DNA of 61,078 nt from Lindgomyces ingoldianus (Eukaryota; Ascomycota; Dothideomycetes; Pleosporales; Lindgomycetaceae): contig NW_022985249.1 in NCBI RefSeq assembly GCF_010093535.1, forward strand, positions 1 through 61,078, in the 5' to 3' direction. Each line of letters opens with the position of its first letter. Position 1 is the stretch's first letter. The position numbers were made by a program, and so were the translations under genes. Shown here piece by piece: positions 24,553 through 36,549 of the stretch. A model generated the notes under the pieces. The model was not told the origin of the DNA. It ran no database searches and saw nothing but the letters and a program-made list of their open reading frames with translations.

Positions 24553-26206
24553 CTACTGGCTATCCTCTGCTGAGAGCTCCACGCCCTTGTCTGATGCAGA
24601 GAGCACAACGTTCCAGATCTTTCCAGCCATTTCGCCTGCAGTGGGTGTAACTTCCACCTCCACATCCTCGTCTAGATTCGGTGGTGCGATGGTACCTGCC
24701 ATGCCGGCTTTGTCCGTCTTGGGGCATACCCATTCGCTTCGGACAGGCTTGAAGTCGAACCGAGCAATGATCAGGGCAACAAAGGTTAGGATTTCTGTAG
24801 TCGCGAAGTGTCGGCCAGGGCAGAGCGTTGAACCCCCTCCAAAGCCTCGGAATGCGATTGGACTCGGTCGTTTCCGTGTTGGTGAGCGTACAAACCGCAT
24901 ATGTTCGAATCCGTCGACGTCTTCTCCATAAGCGAGTGTCGAGCTGTGCTGTACCGGTCCCGGGATCATGACGATGCCACCTTTCTTGAGCAGATATTTT
25001 CCATCAAGGAGATGGTCCTGCGTTACGACGCGAACAGATGTCCCAATTCCGTGGAATCGCAAAGACTCTTTCAGAATTGAGAGTAGGATCGAACAAGAAG
25101 CCTTCACCTCCACAATATCCAGAGTGCAAGTGTTGCCCTCGACTTTGCAGCATGCCAAAATCTCCTTCCTGCACTCCTCCAAAACCGTAGGGTCCGAGAA
25201 TGTGTGATACAGTACCCAGAATGAGGCTGGAATCGTATTGCTGAGGATGCCAATGATAGCGCCAATCTCGAATCTCGCTACATCTTTGCCTGTGACACCT
25301 TGATCGATTTTGTGCTGGTAGTGGGACTGCACAAAGGCGGACCCCTCTTCGTGCGCGTGGGAGGCGAAATAGTCGTTAATGGCATCAACGATCTCCTTGC
25401 GCGCTTGGACACTGTCCCTCGCGAGTAGATTAGGGTACAAGTTCAGTAACATTATGATGATTCCAGGTTCAAATCTCCTGTTTTGTATAAGCAGCATGCA
25501 TCTCCCGAGGTGCTGCGCTGGCTTACCAATAGGCGTCCTGAACCTTCGGGTTTCTGAATGGGTTCTTAGGGCCATAGACAGACTCAGTAGTCGCAAAAGT
25601 GATCTCTTTCTTCACCCACTCGAAGAGCTTCAATCGCGCCGGAGAACGGGACGCAAGTTCTTCGACAGACCTTGCCACAATCTCGACAGAAGATCTATTC
25701 ATAGCGTCGAGTTGGGGGCCTGGACTCACGGAAGCATGAATAGCTTTGTCGAACAGAATGGCGTACGCATAATCGCCAACACCTTCTTTACTCCTAAGTA
25801 GAACTTTTTTGCCCTCAGGACCGGAACCCATAACATTCATGGCCACTTTAGATTCCATTGGAGCAAAGTCCAGTATGCGGACTTGCTTTTGCGCAACTGG
25901 AATAAGCTCGGTGGAGTTTATGATGTAGAGTCTCATGAACGGAATACGGAGGGTGTAGATAGGTAACCTGAACTTGTCGCTAACAGTCTATGAGTGCCAT
26001 GAACATTCCTGATTGTCATTGTTACCTCACCGAAGGTCAATGTAGAACTTCGCCTTTTTTCTCATTCCAATCATGGGGCTCAGAAATGGGATCGCAGTTT
26101 CGAGTGCCGGAGGCTCTTTCGCATCTTGGGTGAACGCCAGTAAGCATCGCAAGAAGACATAGGTAGTGGCAATGCCTGAGGCAATGAGGATGACGTTGGA
26201 AGGCAT
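24553..26206 (-). CDS. cytochrome P450 monooxygenase (CYP7/8-like)
   Basis: Three exons (26031-26206, 25527-25979, 24553-25477), with introns of 51 and 49 bp, give 517 residues, normal for a microsomal P450. An N-terminal hydrophobic anchor (VILIASGIATTYVFLRCLLAF) would place it on the ER membrane. Key motifs: ESLRFHG (ExxR, K-helix) and FRGFGGGSTLCPGRHFA (heme-binding FxxGxxxCxG with the cysteine ligand). The I-helix reads GAIIGILSNTIPASFW: it lacks the usual acid-alcohol AGxxT and resembles the Asn-Thr-x-Pro form of the CYP7/CYP8 clan (sterol 7-alpha-hydroxylase and prostacyclin-synthase-like). Fungal members often sit in secondary-metabolite clusters. Substrate unknown. The first ATG after the in-frame TTG was chosen as the start. 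Confidence 0.85.
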
Positions 26207-26805
26207 CGTTGTTGTCAATTGTCAGCGACCGTGAAAGACAGGAAGTGCGCGAGAGCGAGGAGCTTCGAAGTCGCCTCTTTGTGCGACCTTGAGGCGTCGC
26301 AGTGCACTCACCCCGGAAAATAGCCGCCCTGACCCGGTCACTGCCATGTTGGTTCAATTGGATGAGCTGACAGTGTGGCGCACAGAAGGAGGAGTAGGGG
26401 CTAATGAGACGCAATCCTTGCAGGTAGGCTGACAAGGCAACCACAAACGCGCCTTATGCGGCAGAGTACTACAGGTCGAAACTGCCACCCAATAAGTGTA
26501 CAGTCACCTACCAAAAGTCATTAGCCACCTAGCGATCCAAGCTCTGCAAGGGTAGAATAAATCCATTTAGGAGCGTAATTATTCAGGCAATTTGTGAGAG
26601 CACTGTGAAGCAGGAAGCATGAAGCGCAGAAGGGGGCACAGGATAGTATTGATAGACGAATCTTTGAGGAGACTCAGGGGTTCGTGAGAGGATATATATA
26701 TATGTGCCCAAGGCCGGGCCGAGGGCTCTCCGGGGAGAGTCCGAGGCATGTTCAAGTTAACCGTGACACAATTACTAACTAAATTTAAATATTTCTATTT
26801 CTATA
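26207..26805. other. promoter side of the P450, then transition to AT-rich DNA
   Basis: Balanced base composition to about 26760, presumably the P450 promoter. A short (AT)n run lies at 26690-26704. No gene recognised. Confidence 0.45.
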
Positions 26806-27416
26806 ACAGACACCACAGGCAAGTTGCTTACACACTAAAGTTACTTACTTTTACTAAGACCTTACTAAACTACTTTTTTACCCTAATGCATTTCTAATAA
26901 CACTACTTAGATGTGCTAAAAATGTTAGATATAGCTTACACTTTAGGCTTTTAAATAAAATATAACACTTTTAAAGTAATATACTATAACGTACTTTACA
27001 AAGAAGTTGCTTATACACCTAAGTTACTTACTTTTACTAAAACCTTACTAAACTACTTTTTTTACACTAATATATTTCTAATAACACTACTTAAACATGC
27101 TAAAAGAATATTAGATATACCTTACACTTTAAACTTTTACTTAAAATAGAACACTTTTAAAGTAATATACTAACTATAGCTATATATAAAGTTTTTTAAA
27201 AAAAATAACTAATATATTAAATAACTTTTATAAGCTAATTATATAGCTAACTTATAAAAGCTAAGTAATAAGAAAAAGTAGGTAATTATTAAGCATATAC
27301 TTAAGCTATATATATATATATAAAATTTCTTTTAACTAGTAGCTATAGCTAATACAGCTAGTCTTTTACACACTAAGTGTAATCTAAGCTATGTTAGTAT
27401 AAACTAGCTTAGTATA

Positions 27417-29650
27417 ACGTACTTTATAGGCAAGTTGCTTACACACCTAAGTTACTTACTTTTACTAAGACCTTACTAAACTACTCTTTCTACACTAATG
27501 CATTCCCTATAACACTACTTAGACGTGCTAAAAGAACATTAGATACAGCTTACACTCTAAGCTTTTAAACAAGACATAAAACTTTTAAAGAAATATGCTA
27601 CAGCTATGTGCAAAGTTTTATAAAAAATAATAAATAACTATAGCGCTAGATAACCTTTACAAGCTAATTCTACAGCTAAATTATAAAGGCTAAGTAATAA
27701 AAAAAAGCAGGTAATTATTAAGACTATACTTAAGCTATATGCGTAAGGAATTTCCTCTTAGATAGCATTTATAGCTAATATAGCTAATTCTTTATGCGCT
27801 AAGTGTAATCTAGGCTATATTTACATAAACTAGCCTAGTATGTTTATAAAGTGTTATTTAAAGCTTAAAGTAAAGTTTTAAGCGCAAGTATAGTTAAAAG
27901 ATATTTAGCTAATTATACAGCCTGTCTTACTAAAGTTATACATGTTCTTATTCTAGATGCTATACTTAGCTTTAATATTCTTTATAAGGCTAAACCTGCC
28001 TTAAATTACTTTAGGACTTTTATAAAAAGCTTTTTTATAGTTGTAACGTACCTAACAGGTTGGCTGGCTACACAGGTTAGCCGGCCACTTTTGCTAAGCC
28101 CCTACTAAACTCTACCTATCTACATAATGCCTTAACAACAACACTAGATTAAATCTTCTAAAGAACGTTAGATACAGCTTACTCTTTAGGCTTTTAAATA
28201 AGACTTAAAACTTTCCTTACAACACGCTGCAGCTATCTATAATGTCTTTTATATAACACTAAGTAATTAACACACTAGACAGCCTTTACAAGTAGAATGC
28301 TAGCTTAAATTAAGGAATCTAACTAAGCTTAAAAAAAAAGTAGTTGTTAAGTATATACTTAAGCTTATTACACACAGATTTTTCTCTAGGCTTACAGCTA
28401 TAGCTAATATAGCTAATTCCTTGCCTATAAAGCGTAATCTAGGCTAGGTTAGCTTAAACTAGACTAGTATGTAGGTTAAGCACTGCCCTAAGTTTATAAT
28501 AAAGTTTAATTATAAGTATAATTATAAAAGAGCGCTTTATAAAGATCTAAAGGTTATTTAAGGCTAGTTTTACCTAGTAGCTAATATAAAAGCTAAGTAT
28601 AGTATCTAGAATAAAAATAAGTATAACTTTAATAAGTTAAGCTTTATAATAGGCTAAATATTAACTAGAGTAGTTATTATAGCTTTAAAAAGACAAAAAC
28701 AGCTAAAGGTAATATAGTAAAGTAATAAAAAGTAGATAATAGTTATCTAGGGCATTAATATAATAAAGTAGGCTATAAAATTACAGAGCTTTAAGTAGCA
28801 AATAAGGCTACTACATAACATAAATTATATAAAAGGAAGTAAATTTAGGCAGAAAGGACTTTAATAGTTAAGGATAGAGCTTGTCTAACTGCTTTAAAGG
28901 AGTTTAGAGCGCGTAGTAATAGGAAGAAGCTAAAGACGTAGGTGCGCGCTAAAAAAGGTAAGCTAAGTTAAAGGCAATGCAAGTAGTGCAATTAAACTAG
29001 GCATAACTTGCGTACATGTAAGTAAGTAGTAGAAGTAGACTTTAAATAATATCTTATGTTATATTACTTTATACAGGGCTAAAGTGGGCTGTTTTGCGAG
29101 AGAATAGAGTGGTTTTAGTAGGGGCTTAGCAAAAGTGGCCGGCTAATCTGTGTGGCCGGCTAACCTGTTAGGTATGTTACTTATACTTAAATATTACTTT
29201 AAGCTCTAAATAACACTTTATAAAAATACTAAGCTAGTTTATATAAATATAGCCTAGATTACGCTTAGCACATAAAGAATTAGCTATATTAGCTATAAAT
29301 GCTATCTAAGAGGAAATTCCTTACGCATATAGCTTAAGTATAGTCTTAATAATTACCTGCTTCTTTTTATTACCTAGCTTTTATAATTTAGCTATAGAAT
29401 TAGCTTGTAAAGGTTATCTAGTGCTATAGTTATTTATTATCTTTTATAAGACTTTATATATAGCTGCAGCATGTTTCTTTAAGAATTTTATGTTTTATTT
29501 AAAAGCTTAGAGTGTAAGCTATATCTAACATTCTTTTAGCGCGTCTAAGTAGTGTTGTAGGGAATGCATTAGTGTAAGAAAAGTAGTTTAGTAGGGTCTT
29601 AGCAAAAGTAAGTAACTTAGGTGTGTAAGTAACTTGCCTGTGAAGTACGT
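27417..29650. mobile_element. third-level foldback, 1,100 bp without its insert
   Basis: Starts ACGTACTTTATAGGCAAG and ends GCCTGTGAAGTACGT between TA dinucleotides. The host sequence on both sides joins to a continuous AGCTTAGTA-TATTTATAAAGTG as in uninterrupted family members. Length minus the inner 1,132-bp element and its duplicated TA is exactly 1,100 bp. Confidence 0.85.
28046..29177 (+). mobile_element. innermost 1,132-bp Fot1-like deletion derivative (family B)
   Basis: Terminal repeats of ~65 bp begin ACGTACCTAACAGGTTGG and contain a tandem GGTTGGCYGGCYAC unit; TA flanks both ends. Inside, the transposase start region (AKYSI, YNFNK) leads directly into C-terminal sequence with a CCHC-type finger remnant (about 28970-29040), so the catalytic core is deleted. 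A copy of equal length lies at 51503-52634. Non-autonomous. Confidence 0.85.
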
Positions 29651-29878
29651 TATTTATAAAGTGTTATTTAAAACTTAAAGTAAAGTTTTAAGTATAATTA
29701 TAGTTAGTAAATATTTAGCTTATTATAAAGCTTATTTTATTAAAGTTACATGTGTTATTATTTTAGATACTATACTTAGCTTTAAATTACTTTAAAATTT
29801 TTATAAAAAGCATTTTTATAGTTATAGTTATAGTTAAACTTTACTTTAAGCTTTAAATAACACTTTATAAACATTCTA

Positions 29879-30200
29879 AGTATCTGTATAGCATTTAGAT
29901 AGTATTTGCACGCAATTTCTTCTTACATTAATATTATATAGAAGACCTTTAACCTAACTCTAGAAGGCTTGCCTTCTAAGCTAAGGTTACATAACTAGTT
30001 ATATAACTAACTAGTTATCTAACTAGCTATATAACTAACTAGCTATATAACTAACTAGTATATAATTAAGTCTTTTAATAACTTATACTAATTAGATCTA
30101 TTATAACTAATCTTTTATACACTAGCTTATACTCTCTACTCTTATAGCTATAGTCACAGACTATGCTAAGTGTATAAGAATAGATAGTCCTTCTAACACT
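29879..30200. repeat. small insert with a tandem repeat inside the second-level foldback
   Basis: This block interrupts sequence that is continuous in other family members (...TTTATAAACAT-CTAGGCTAG...). TTCTAA stands at both edges as a possible 6-bp target duplication. It contains tandem units of CTATATAACTAACTAG type at about 29992-30065. Element class unknown. Confidence 0.45.
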
Positions 30201-30789
30201 AGGCTAGTTTATGCTAATATAGCCTAGATTACTCTTAGCATGTAAAGAATTAGCTATATTAGCTATAGTTGCTAGCTAAAAAGAAAACTCTTATATATGT
30301 AGCCTAAATATATGCTTAATAATTACCTACTTTTTATTATTATCTAGCTTTTATAAGTTAGGTATAGAACTAACTTATAAAAGTTATTTAGTATATTAGT
30401 TATTTATTATTTTTTAAAAAACTTTATATATAGCTATAGTATGTTACTTTAAAAGTGTTATATTTTATTTAAAAGCTTAAATTGTAAGCTATATTTAATA
30501 TTTTTTTTAGCATATTTAAGTAGTGTTATTAGAAATCTATTAGTATAAAAAAAGTAGTTTAGTAGGGTTTTAGTAAAAGTAAGTAACTTAAGTGTGTAAG
30601 TAACTTACCTGTAAAGTATGTTAGCTGTAGTATGTTACTTTAAAAGTGTTATGTTTTATTTAAAAGCTTAAAGTGTAAGCTATATCTAATTTTTTTTAGC
30701 GTGTTTAAGTAGTGTTGTTAAGAACGCATTAGTATAGGAAAAGTAGTTTAGTAGAGTCTTAGCAAAAGTAAGCAACTTAGGTGTGTAAG

Positions 30790-31079
30790 TGTTAGATATG
30801 CGCACCTACTGTCAAGACAGGAGGAACGCTGGACGAAAGCTGCTACATAGTACGAGCAATAAGCTTGAACAGTATGTTGCTGCAAATTGCAGCATGTTGC
30901 AAGCTGGTCGCGCATAGGGCTAGTGCGCGAGGGACTCGGATCAGAAAAACAAAAGCCGAGCAACACGAGTAGAGCAGAAAAAGGATCGATAAATCAATAC
31001 AATCAATCATCATCCTATACATCATATCCAAACCCATCATTCATCTCAGGAAGCCTAGAAACAGTGCTTCAATCTGACA
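30790..31079 (+). mobile_element. Copia-type solo LTR with 5-bp target duplication
   Basis: Starts TGTTAGATATGCGCACC, ends CAATCTGACA, and is flanked by GTAAG on both sides (30785-30789 and 31080-31084). It sits inside the right end of the outer foldback. About 290 bp, closely related to the copy at 39192-39492, and less RIP-altered than its surroundings. Confidence 0.85.
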
Positions 31080-31105
31080 GTAAGCAACTTGCCTATAGTG
31101 TACGT

Positions 31106-31807
31106 TAGCTATAAAAATAAAAAACTTATTTTTTATTAAACTTTATTTTTATCCTCTATATTTACTATTCCTCTATTCTGCTCTAGCTTTAACTCTATAG
31201 GTAAAGAGGTTTTTTTAAGAGTATTAATAACTCTTATAAATTTATTCAAGATTTTATTAATAAGTTGTTAAATGTAAAACTTATGTAACATACTCATGTC
31301 TTACAATACTTCGCGTATGTAGTCGAGATATACCATCCATCTTGAGTACGTCGCGATGTGTTTCTTATTATCGCAAAAGATACTGTGGAGCGTGAGCACC
31401 TCCCACACCGAGACAGTACCACTACCCATATAGAGATATGTCAGCAAACATGCGGATCTGGAGCGAGACTATTGAATCATAGCAATAACTTCGAAATCAA
31501 TTTACGGAAGGCTTCTAAATACCATTTCGCGAGGACACCATTACGATCACGTGCAGAAAGACCACGTCCAGGGGACCCTAGTGCGGGGTAGCGGGTAGCG
31601 CGAGCCACTCTCCGGCCTGGCCCTCTAGGAACGAACCCTCAGGCTGCGTCCACCTTGTCTCTGAGGCTGTGATCGCGTCGACGTCGCGTTTTTCCAGGTT
31701 TGCTGCCTAGCACTGCCCTCCACAAAATATCCCTTCAATAAGAGATATATGCCGTCGACTGGAGAAAGCGGATCAATTACCCTACAGTAACGCAAAACAT
31801 TTTGCGA
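31106..31807. other. transition from transposon nest to HET gene
   Basis: AT-rich to about 31280, then balanced sequence that should hold the HET gene promoter. No gene recognised. Confidence 0.4.
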
Positions 31808-34331
31808 ATGGATGATAAGAGAACATACCAGGACCCTGACACGACCCACCCCGCAAGCCAAGCGTGCTTTAATTGCCACAAGATTGCATGTATCGTCCGA
31901 AATTGGCCGAAATTTCGGATCGAAGAGAATCCAAGAGGACACCGTATAGGAAGATGGCGCGACATTGAGAATGCTAAGGATTGTGTTTCTTGTCAATCCC
32001 TTGTTCGTTTGTTTAGCACTCAGGCCTACTACGATGCGTCCGTGATTATTTCAAGTGGTGATAATGAGGCCTCTAGTGATAGCGGGTGCCTCATTATTCG
32101 GTTGAGGGACGAAACCGCTGATCCTACGCGGCTAGAAGTGAGTCAAATTTATTTAGCCACCCCGTACTAGAGTTGGGGGATAGAACTTGTATTTCAGATA
32201 GACTGTGATACTGAAAGGGAATTCTGCTGATTCAAGTCTTTCCCATAGACCACGGCGTACAAAATGGTCCTCATCCCGTCAGAAGTTGTCGAAGACTGTG
32301 GTCGCCATTTCATAAGGGCAGATCCTGGGTGGATAAGCATTGAACGCATCAACCATTGGATCCGAGACTGCGGCTTCACTCACCAGTCCACATGTACTGA
32401 GTCCCAGCTAGGAAACAGTGAAGCGCCCGCAGAAGTCATGTTCATCGACGTGCAGAGGAATTGCTTGGTACCAGGTCACACGAACCAGTTCCAGATTTAC
32501 GTCGCGTTGTCCTACGTCTGGGGTCAGCAACTGAATATTTTTCAAACAACTCGCGCGAATCTTAGGATACTTCTTCAGCAGGGCTCACTCTTAAATGCTT
32601 GGGACCGAATTCCTGCGACTATTCAAGATGCAATTATTTTAATCAGAAGCCTGGACATTCGGTACCTGTGGGTGGATCGACTATGCATTGTGCAAGATGA
32701 TGAAGCCTCTATCGAAGGCAACATTGCACAGATGGCATCAATCTATGCTCGGTCTTACTTCACAATAATCGCGACTGAAGGGGATTCCGGGACGGGGATA
32801 TCTGGTGTACAGGGAGGGTCAAAGCCAAGGTGCATTGGCCAGGAGCTGGTTGAGTTTGACGACCTTTGCTTCCTGGCAATAGAAAGATACGAGTTCTGGG
32901 GTGATGAAGATGCCTTGACACAAGAAGTCCACTTTCGCGGGGCTTATGAGATAGAACAGAAGCGCAGCTGGCACAAGAGAGCGTGGTCAGTGATCCCATC
33001 AACCTCGTCCACAAATTCATGAGTCGAAGGCTTGACAGCATGCTGAATTTTCGAAGGACCTTCCAAGAGCGGGTAGTCTCAAGGAGATGCCTCGTCTTCA
33101 ATAACGACACAGTTTACTGGGAGTGTGGCGGAGGTATCTGGTCTGAGCTCTTGTCTTCTCCTCATATTCTTGCTCGAGATTTGACAAGCCACAACCGAAA
33201 ATTTGGTGGGCCTCAGTGGCGCATCACTCAGAAGCTCTGGCCGGATGCGGCGCATTATTTCAGGCTTTGTGCGCAATTCTCGAAGCGTCAGCTAACATAT
33301 GCCGGTGATGCACTGAAAGCCTTTAGTGCGATCATTCATACTTTTGCTCCTTCTTTTCCTGGAGGATTTTTCTACGCCTTGCCCGAATTCCTATTGGATT
33401 TGTCGCTCTTATGGACGTTTGTTGTTCCGCACAACAAGCGTAGAGAAATGTTTCCTTCGTGGTCGTGGATAGCCTGGGAGGACCAAGGGTACGGAGACTC
33501 AGGCATCAGTTTTTCAGACGCCATCGATGATTGCTGGTAAGCGCTGGTTTCTCTCTGCGCCAACCGTGCAACGGAGATCTCGTACTCACTGAAAGAAGGC
33601 CACCTACATTTACGAGTGAAGAACTACGCATCTTTCGTCGACCACTCAACATTTGGAGAAAGAAAAGCACTGTTACTGGTCGCATGGAAGAGATCAAAAA
33701 TGATTACCACATCTGGCAGAACGCCGAAGATGACAAGGTTGGCGAGCTCCCCGGTTGGAAATCTTCCCAACAACCAGAAAAATACACATTGGAAGAAGTT
33801 GGCATGGACCAGATTGCGGGTTTTAGCGGCGGGCGCAACCCTCACCCAGTTCCACTCGATACCCGCACTTCAGTTCAGCCATTATCGTCATATATGTGGG
33901 AGCCATTCCTCTATTCACGGGTCCAAACGGCTACATTCCGCTTTGCGGGTCTTCCTGATCCGAATTGGGGAACAGTGGGACTCATAGATAATGAAGGAAC
34001 GGGTGTTGGCAACCTTCGTCCACATGATGATGGTGTGGAGCGAGAACATCTTGGAAATACCGGCCGGGAGTGCTGTCTGATGGCCGTATGCGAAGCCACT
34101 ATACCTCGATGGAGCGAGTTTGTACGGAGCATTCATTTCAACAGCAAGAGTCACTGGGATGCAAACAACCTTACCTACCCTGGAGTGAAGGACGGACTCA
34201 CTTTCAAATGGATCGATGTTCTTTGGATTGAACGAAAAGGAAGTATAGCGTATCGCAGAGGAGTCGGGAAAGTTTGGTTGGATGCTTGGGAACGGGGATC
34301 TCCAGAAGAGGGTAACATCATCCTTGGGTAA
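31808..34331 (+). CDS. HET-domain protein (heterokaryon incompatibility type)
   Basis: Four exons (31808-32137, 32249-32985, 33057-33536, 33599-34331) join in frame to 759 residues; introns are 111, 71, 62 bp. The N-terminus has paired cysteines (CFNC... and DCVSC), common in fungal HET proteins. The HET domain runs from about residue 190 to 360 with its three blocks: YVALSYVWG, the region around IPATIQDAIILIRSLDIRYLWVDRLCI, and RAWTFQERVVSRRCLVF, the last formed across the second intron. HET proteins trigger cell death on non-self recognition and many act like innate-immunity executors; partners are not predictable here. The C-terminal half is not recognised. The gene is an unbroken island between transposon blocks, so selection for function is likely but not proven. 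Confidence 0.85.
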
Positions 34332-34923
34332 GCTCTTCTGTTATCCTCATATGATAGGTGTCGGGTATGTGATGTACGAGCCCTGCACTCACTGATCGAG
34401 GCTTAGCAAGCGTTCGACTGTAAGGTTTCTCCTACCCCCGAGCGCCCGAGCTCCCATGGTATATAGTCTCTCGTGGGTAGTCAATACAACCTCACGCTTT
34501 CCTACCTTCCCTGTCTGTTCCGACAATAGGCCCGCGGAGATAATGACTACCAAAGCCACTAATGCAATACAAAAGCCGAGTGCCGATTGAACCTAGGGAA
34601 AATACCTTGGGGGAATCAAAGACTCTTGCTCGACTGTGTACAGATGTAGAAGGCCGAGTTTCGACGAGAGTAATTCCCTATTCCACAAGTATGTCCCAAG
34701 TTAGAAGAGGTATGAGTGCCATTCGTAACAAGAGCAAGTCCTCCTGCAGCTGAAAGAGCAGACACAGCCTTAGCTAGTGCTAAGGCGACAACTAAAAGCT
34801 TAGCAGCGACTAAGCTAAAGAACAAAGAGATATATAAAAACTATAGATATTCTAGCTAGATTGTCTTTCTATAGTTATCTTTAAATATTACTAGATACTT
34901 TTAATTGTTTTATTTACTATATA
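34332..34923. other. 3' flank of the HET gene
   Basis: Balanced DNA to about 34790, then AT-rich. Short open frames here match nothing recognised. No element ends found. Confidence 0.4.
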
Positions 34924-36023
34924 ACGTACGTCACAGGCAAGTTACTTACACACCTAAGTTGCTTTCTTTTGCTAAGACCCTACTAAACTACTTTTTTTAT
35001 ACTAATGCATTCCTAACAACACTACGTAGACGCGCTAAATAGACATTAGATATAGCTTACACTCTAGGCTTTTAAACAAAATGCAACACTCTTAAAATAA
35101 TATACTATAGCTATGCATAAAGTCTCTTAAAAAATAATAAATAACTTACACACTAGATAACTTTTATAAGCTAATTTTATATCTAACTTATAAAGCCTAG
35201 GTAATAATAAGAAGCAGGTAATTATTAAGCCTATACTTAAGCTATATGTGTAAGGATTTTTCTCTTAGCTAGTAGCTATAGCTAATATAGCTAATTTTTT
35301 ACACGTTAAGTATAATCTAGGCTATATTAGTATAAACTAGCTTAGCATGTTTATAAAGTGTTATTTTAAGCTTAAAGTAAAGTTTTAAGCATAAGTATAG
35401 TTAGTAGATATTTAGGTTATTATAAAGCCTATCTTATTAAAGTTATATATATTATTATTCTAAATGCTATACTTAGCTTTAATATTCTCTATAAGATTAA
35501 ACTAGCTCTAAATTACTCTAGGATCCTTATAAAAAGCTCTTTTATAGTTATACTTATGCTTAAACTTTATGTTAAGCTTTAGATAACACTTTATAAATAT
35601 ACTAAGCTAGTTTATGCTAACATAGCCTAGATTATGCTTAGCGTGTAAAGAATTAGCTATATTAGCTATAGCTGCTAGCTAAGGGGAAAATCCTTACGCA
35701 TATAGCTTAAGTATTGGCTTAATAATTACCTGCTCTTTATTATTACCTAGCCTTTATAAGATAGCTATAAAATTAGCTTATAAAAGTTATCTAGTGTGTT
35801 AGTTATTTATTATTTTTTAAAAGACTTTATACATAGCTACAGCATGTTATTTTAAAAGTGTTACGTCTTATTTAAAAGCCTAGAGTATAAGCTATATCTA
35901 ATGTCTATTTAGCGCGTCTAAGTAGTGTTATTAGAAATGCATTAGTGTAAGAAGAGTAGTTTAGTAGAGTCTTAGTAAAAATAAGTAACTTAGGTGTGTA
36001 AGCAACTTGCCTATAATGTACGT
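34924..36023. mobile_element. 1,100-bp foldback element, Fot1-derived
   Basis: ACGTACGTCACAGG at the left and CCTATAATGTACGT at the right, flanked by TA. Long inverted arms surround a ~150-bp centre that is in the opposite orientation to the copy at 10245-11344. Not interrupted. Confidence 0.85.
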
Positions 36024-36177
36024 TAATTATTTATTAAAGCTATTACGTAAGCTTTCTTGCATGCTACCTAGCTTAATATAGAACAATATATTATCCACCT
36101 ACTGTTACTATTCTTCTTAGAATAGTTTCTTAACTAGCTTCCTTAGTCTCTAACACTGCCAAGCAATAGGCAGGTAA

Positions 36178-36549
36178 TGTAACGGCACAGGCAAGACAAT
36201 GGGTCCGAATGCGGTATGAATCCACTCAGAGGCATATGGGAGTGCGTGGGGACTCAGTAACCTGGAAATGTCATTAACACCTATAGGCCTTGTGTTGCGT
36301 TTTGCCAAAAGGTTAACCTCCCAGCTAGCACAGCAGAAGGATATATGTAGACGGATAGCTGTACGCGACACCTTGTACAAAAGGATATCAGAAAACTACT
36401 AAGCTAGCTAAGGGGAGAGGTGCGACTAAATACTTGGGGGAATAGGGGTATAGCAGGGGGCAGGGCCGGGTCGGAGCAGATACGAGGAACCTTCAGATAT
36501 AAGGTTCGCTCGGTAACTTTAAATAGAACGATTCAAGCGAATCGTTACA
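36178..36549 (+). mobile_element. solo LTR (TGTAACGG family) with target duplication
   Basis: Begins TGTAACGGCACAGGCAAG, ends GCGAATCGTTACA, and has GGTAA immediately on both sides (36173-36177, 36550-36554). It is the least RIP-altered member of the family; the other two are the paired LTRs at 37597-37885 and 39601-39889. It carries about 80 bp that those copies lack. Confidence 0.85.

Larger units (their letters stand above)
26989..30621. mobile_element. second-level foldback, Fot1-derived
   Basis: ACGTACTTTAC at the left and GTAAAGTATGT at the right, flanked by TA, sit inside the outer foldback. Taking out the third-level element and the small insert near 29880-30200 leaves roughly 1.1 kb with the family's long inverted arms. 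Sequence is heavily C-to-T/G-to-A altered. Confidence 0.75.
26806..31105. mobile_element. outermost foldback of a four-level nest
   Basis: The left arm begins at the TA before ACAGACACCACAGGCAAG (a mutated form of ACGTACTTCACAGGCAAG) and runs to 26988. The right arm resumes at 30622 and ends ...GTGTACGT before TA. Once the inserts are removed, the two arms of about 180 bp are inverted copies meeting at AGTAATATACTATAGCTG, so this is a shorter foldback than the 1.1-kb copies. The inserts are the elements at 26989-30621 and 30790-31079. Confidence 0.7.

Noticed and set aside
26806..31105. One large autonomous transposon of 4.3 kb
   Set aside because: Internal TA-bounded elements and restored host junctions show it is several short elements nested in each other.
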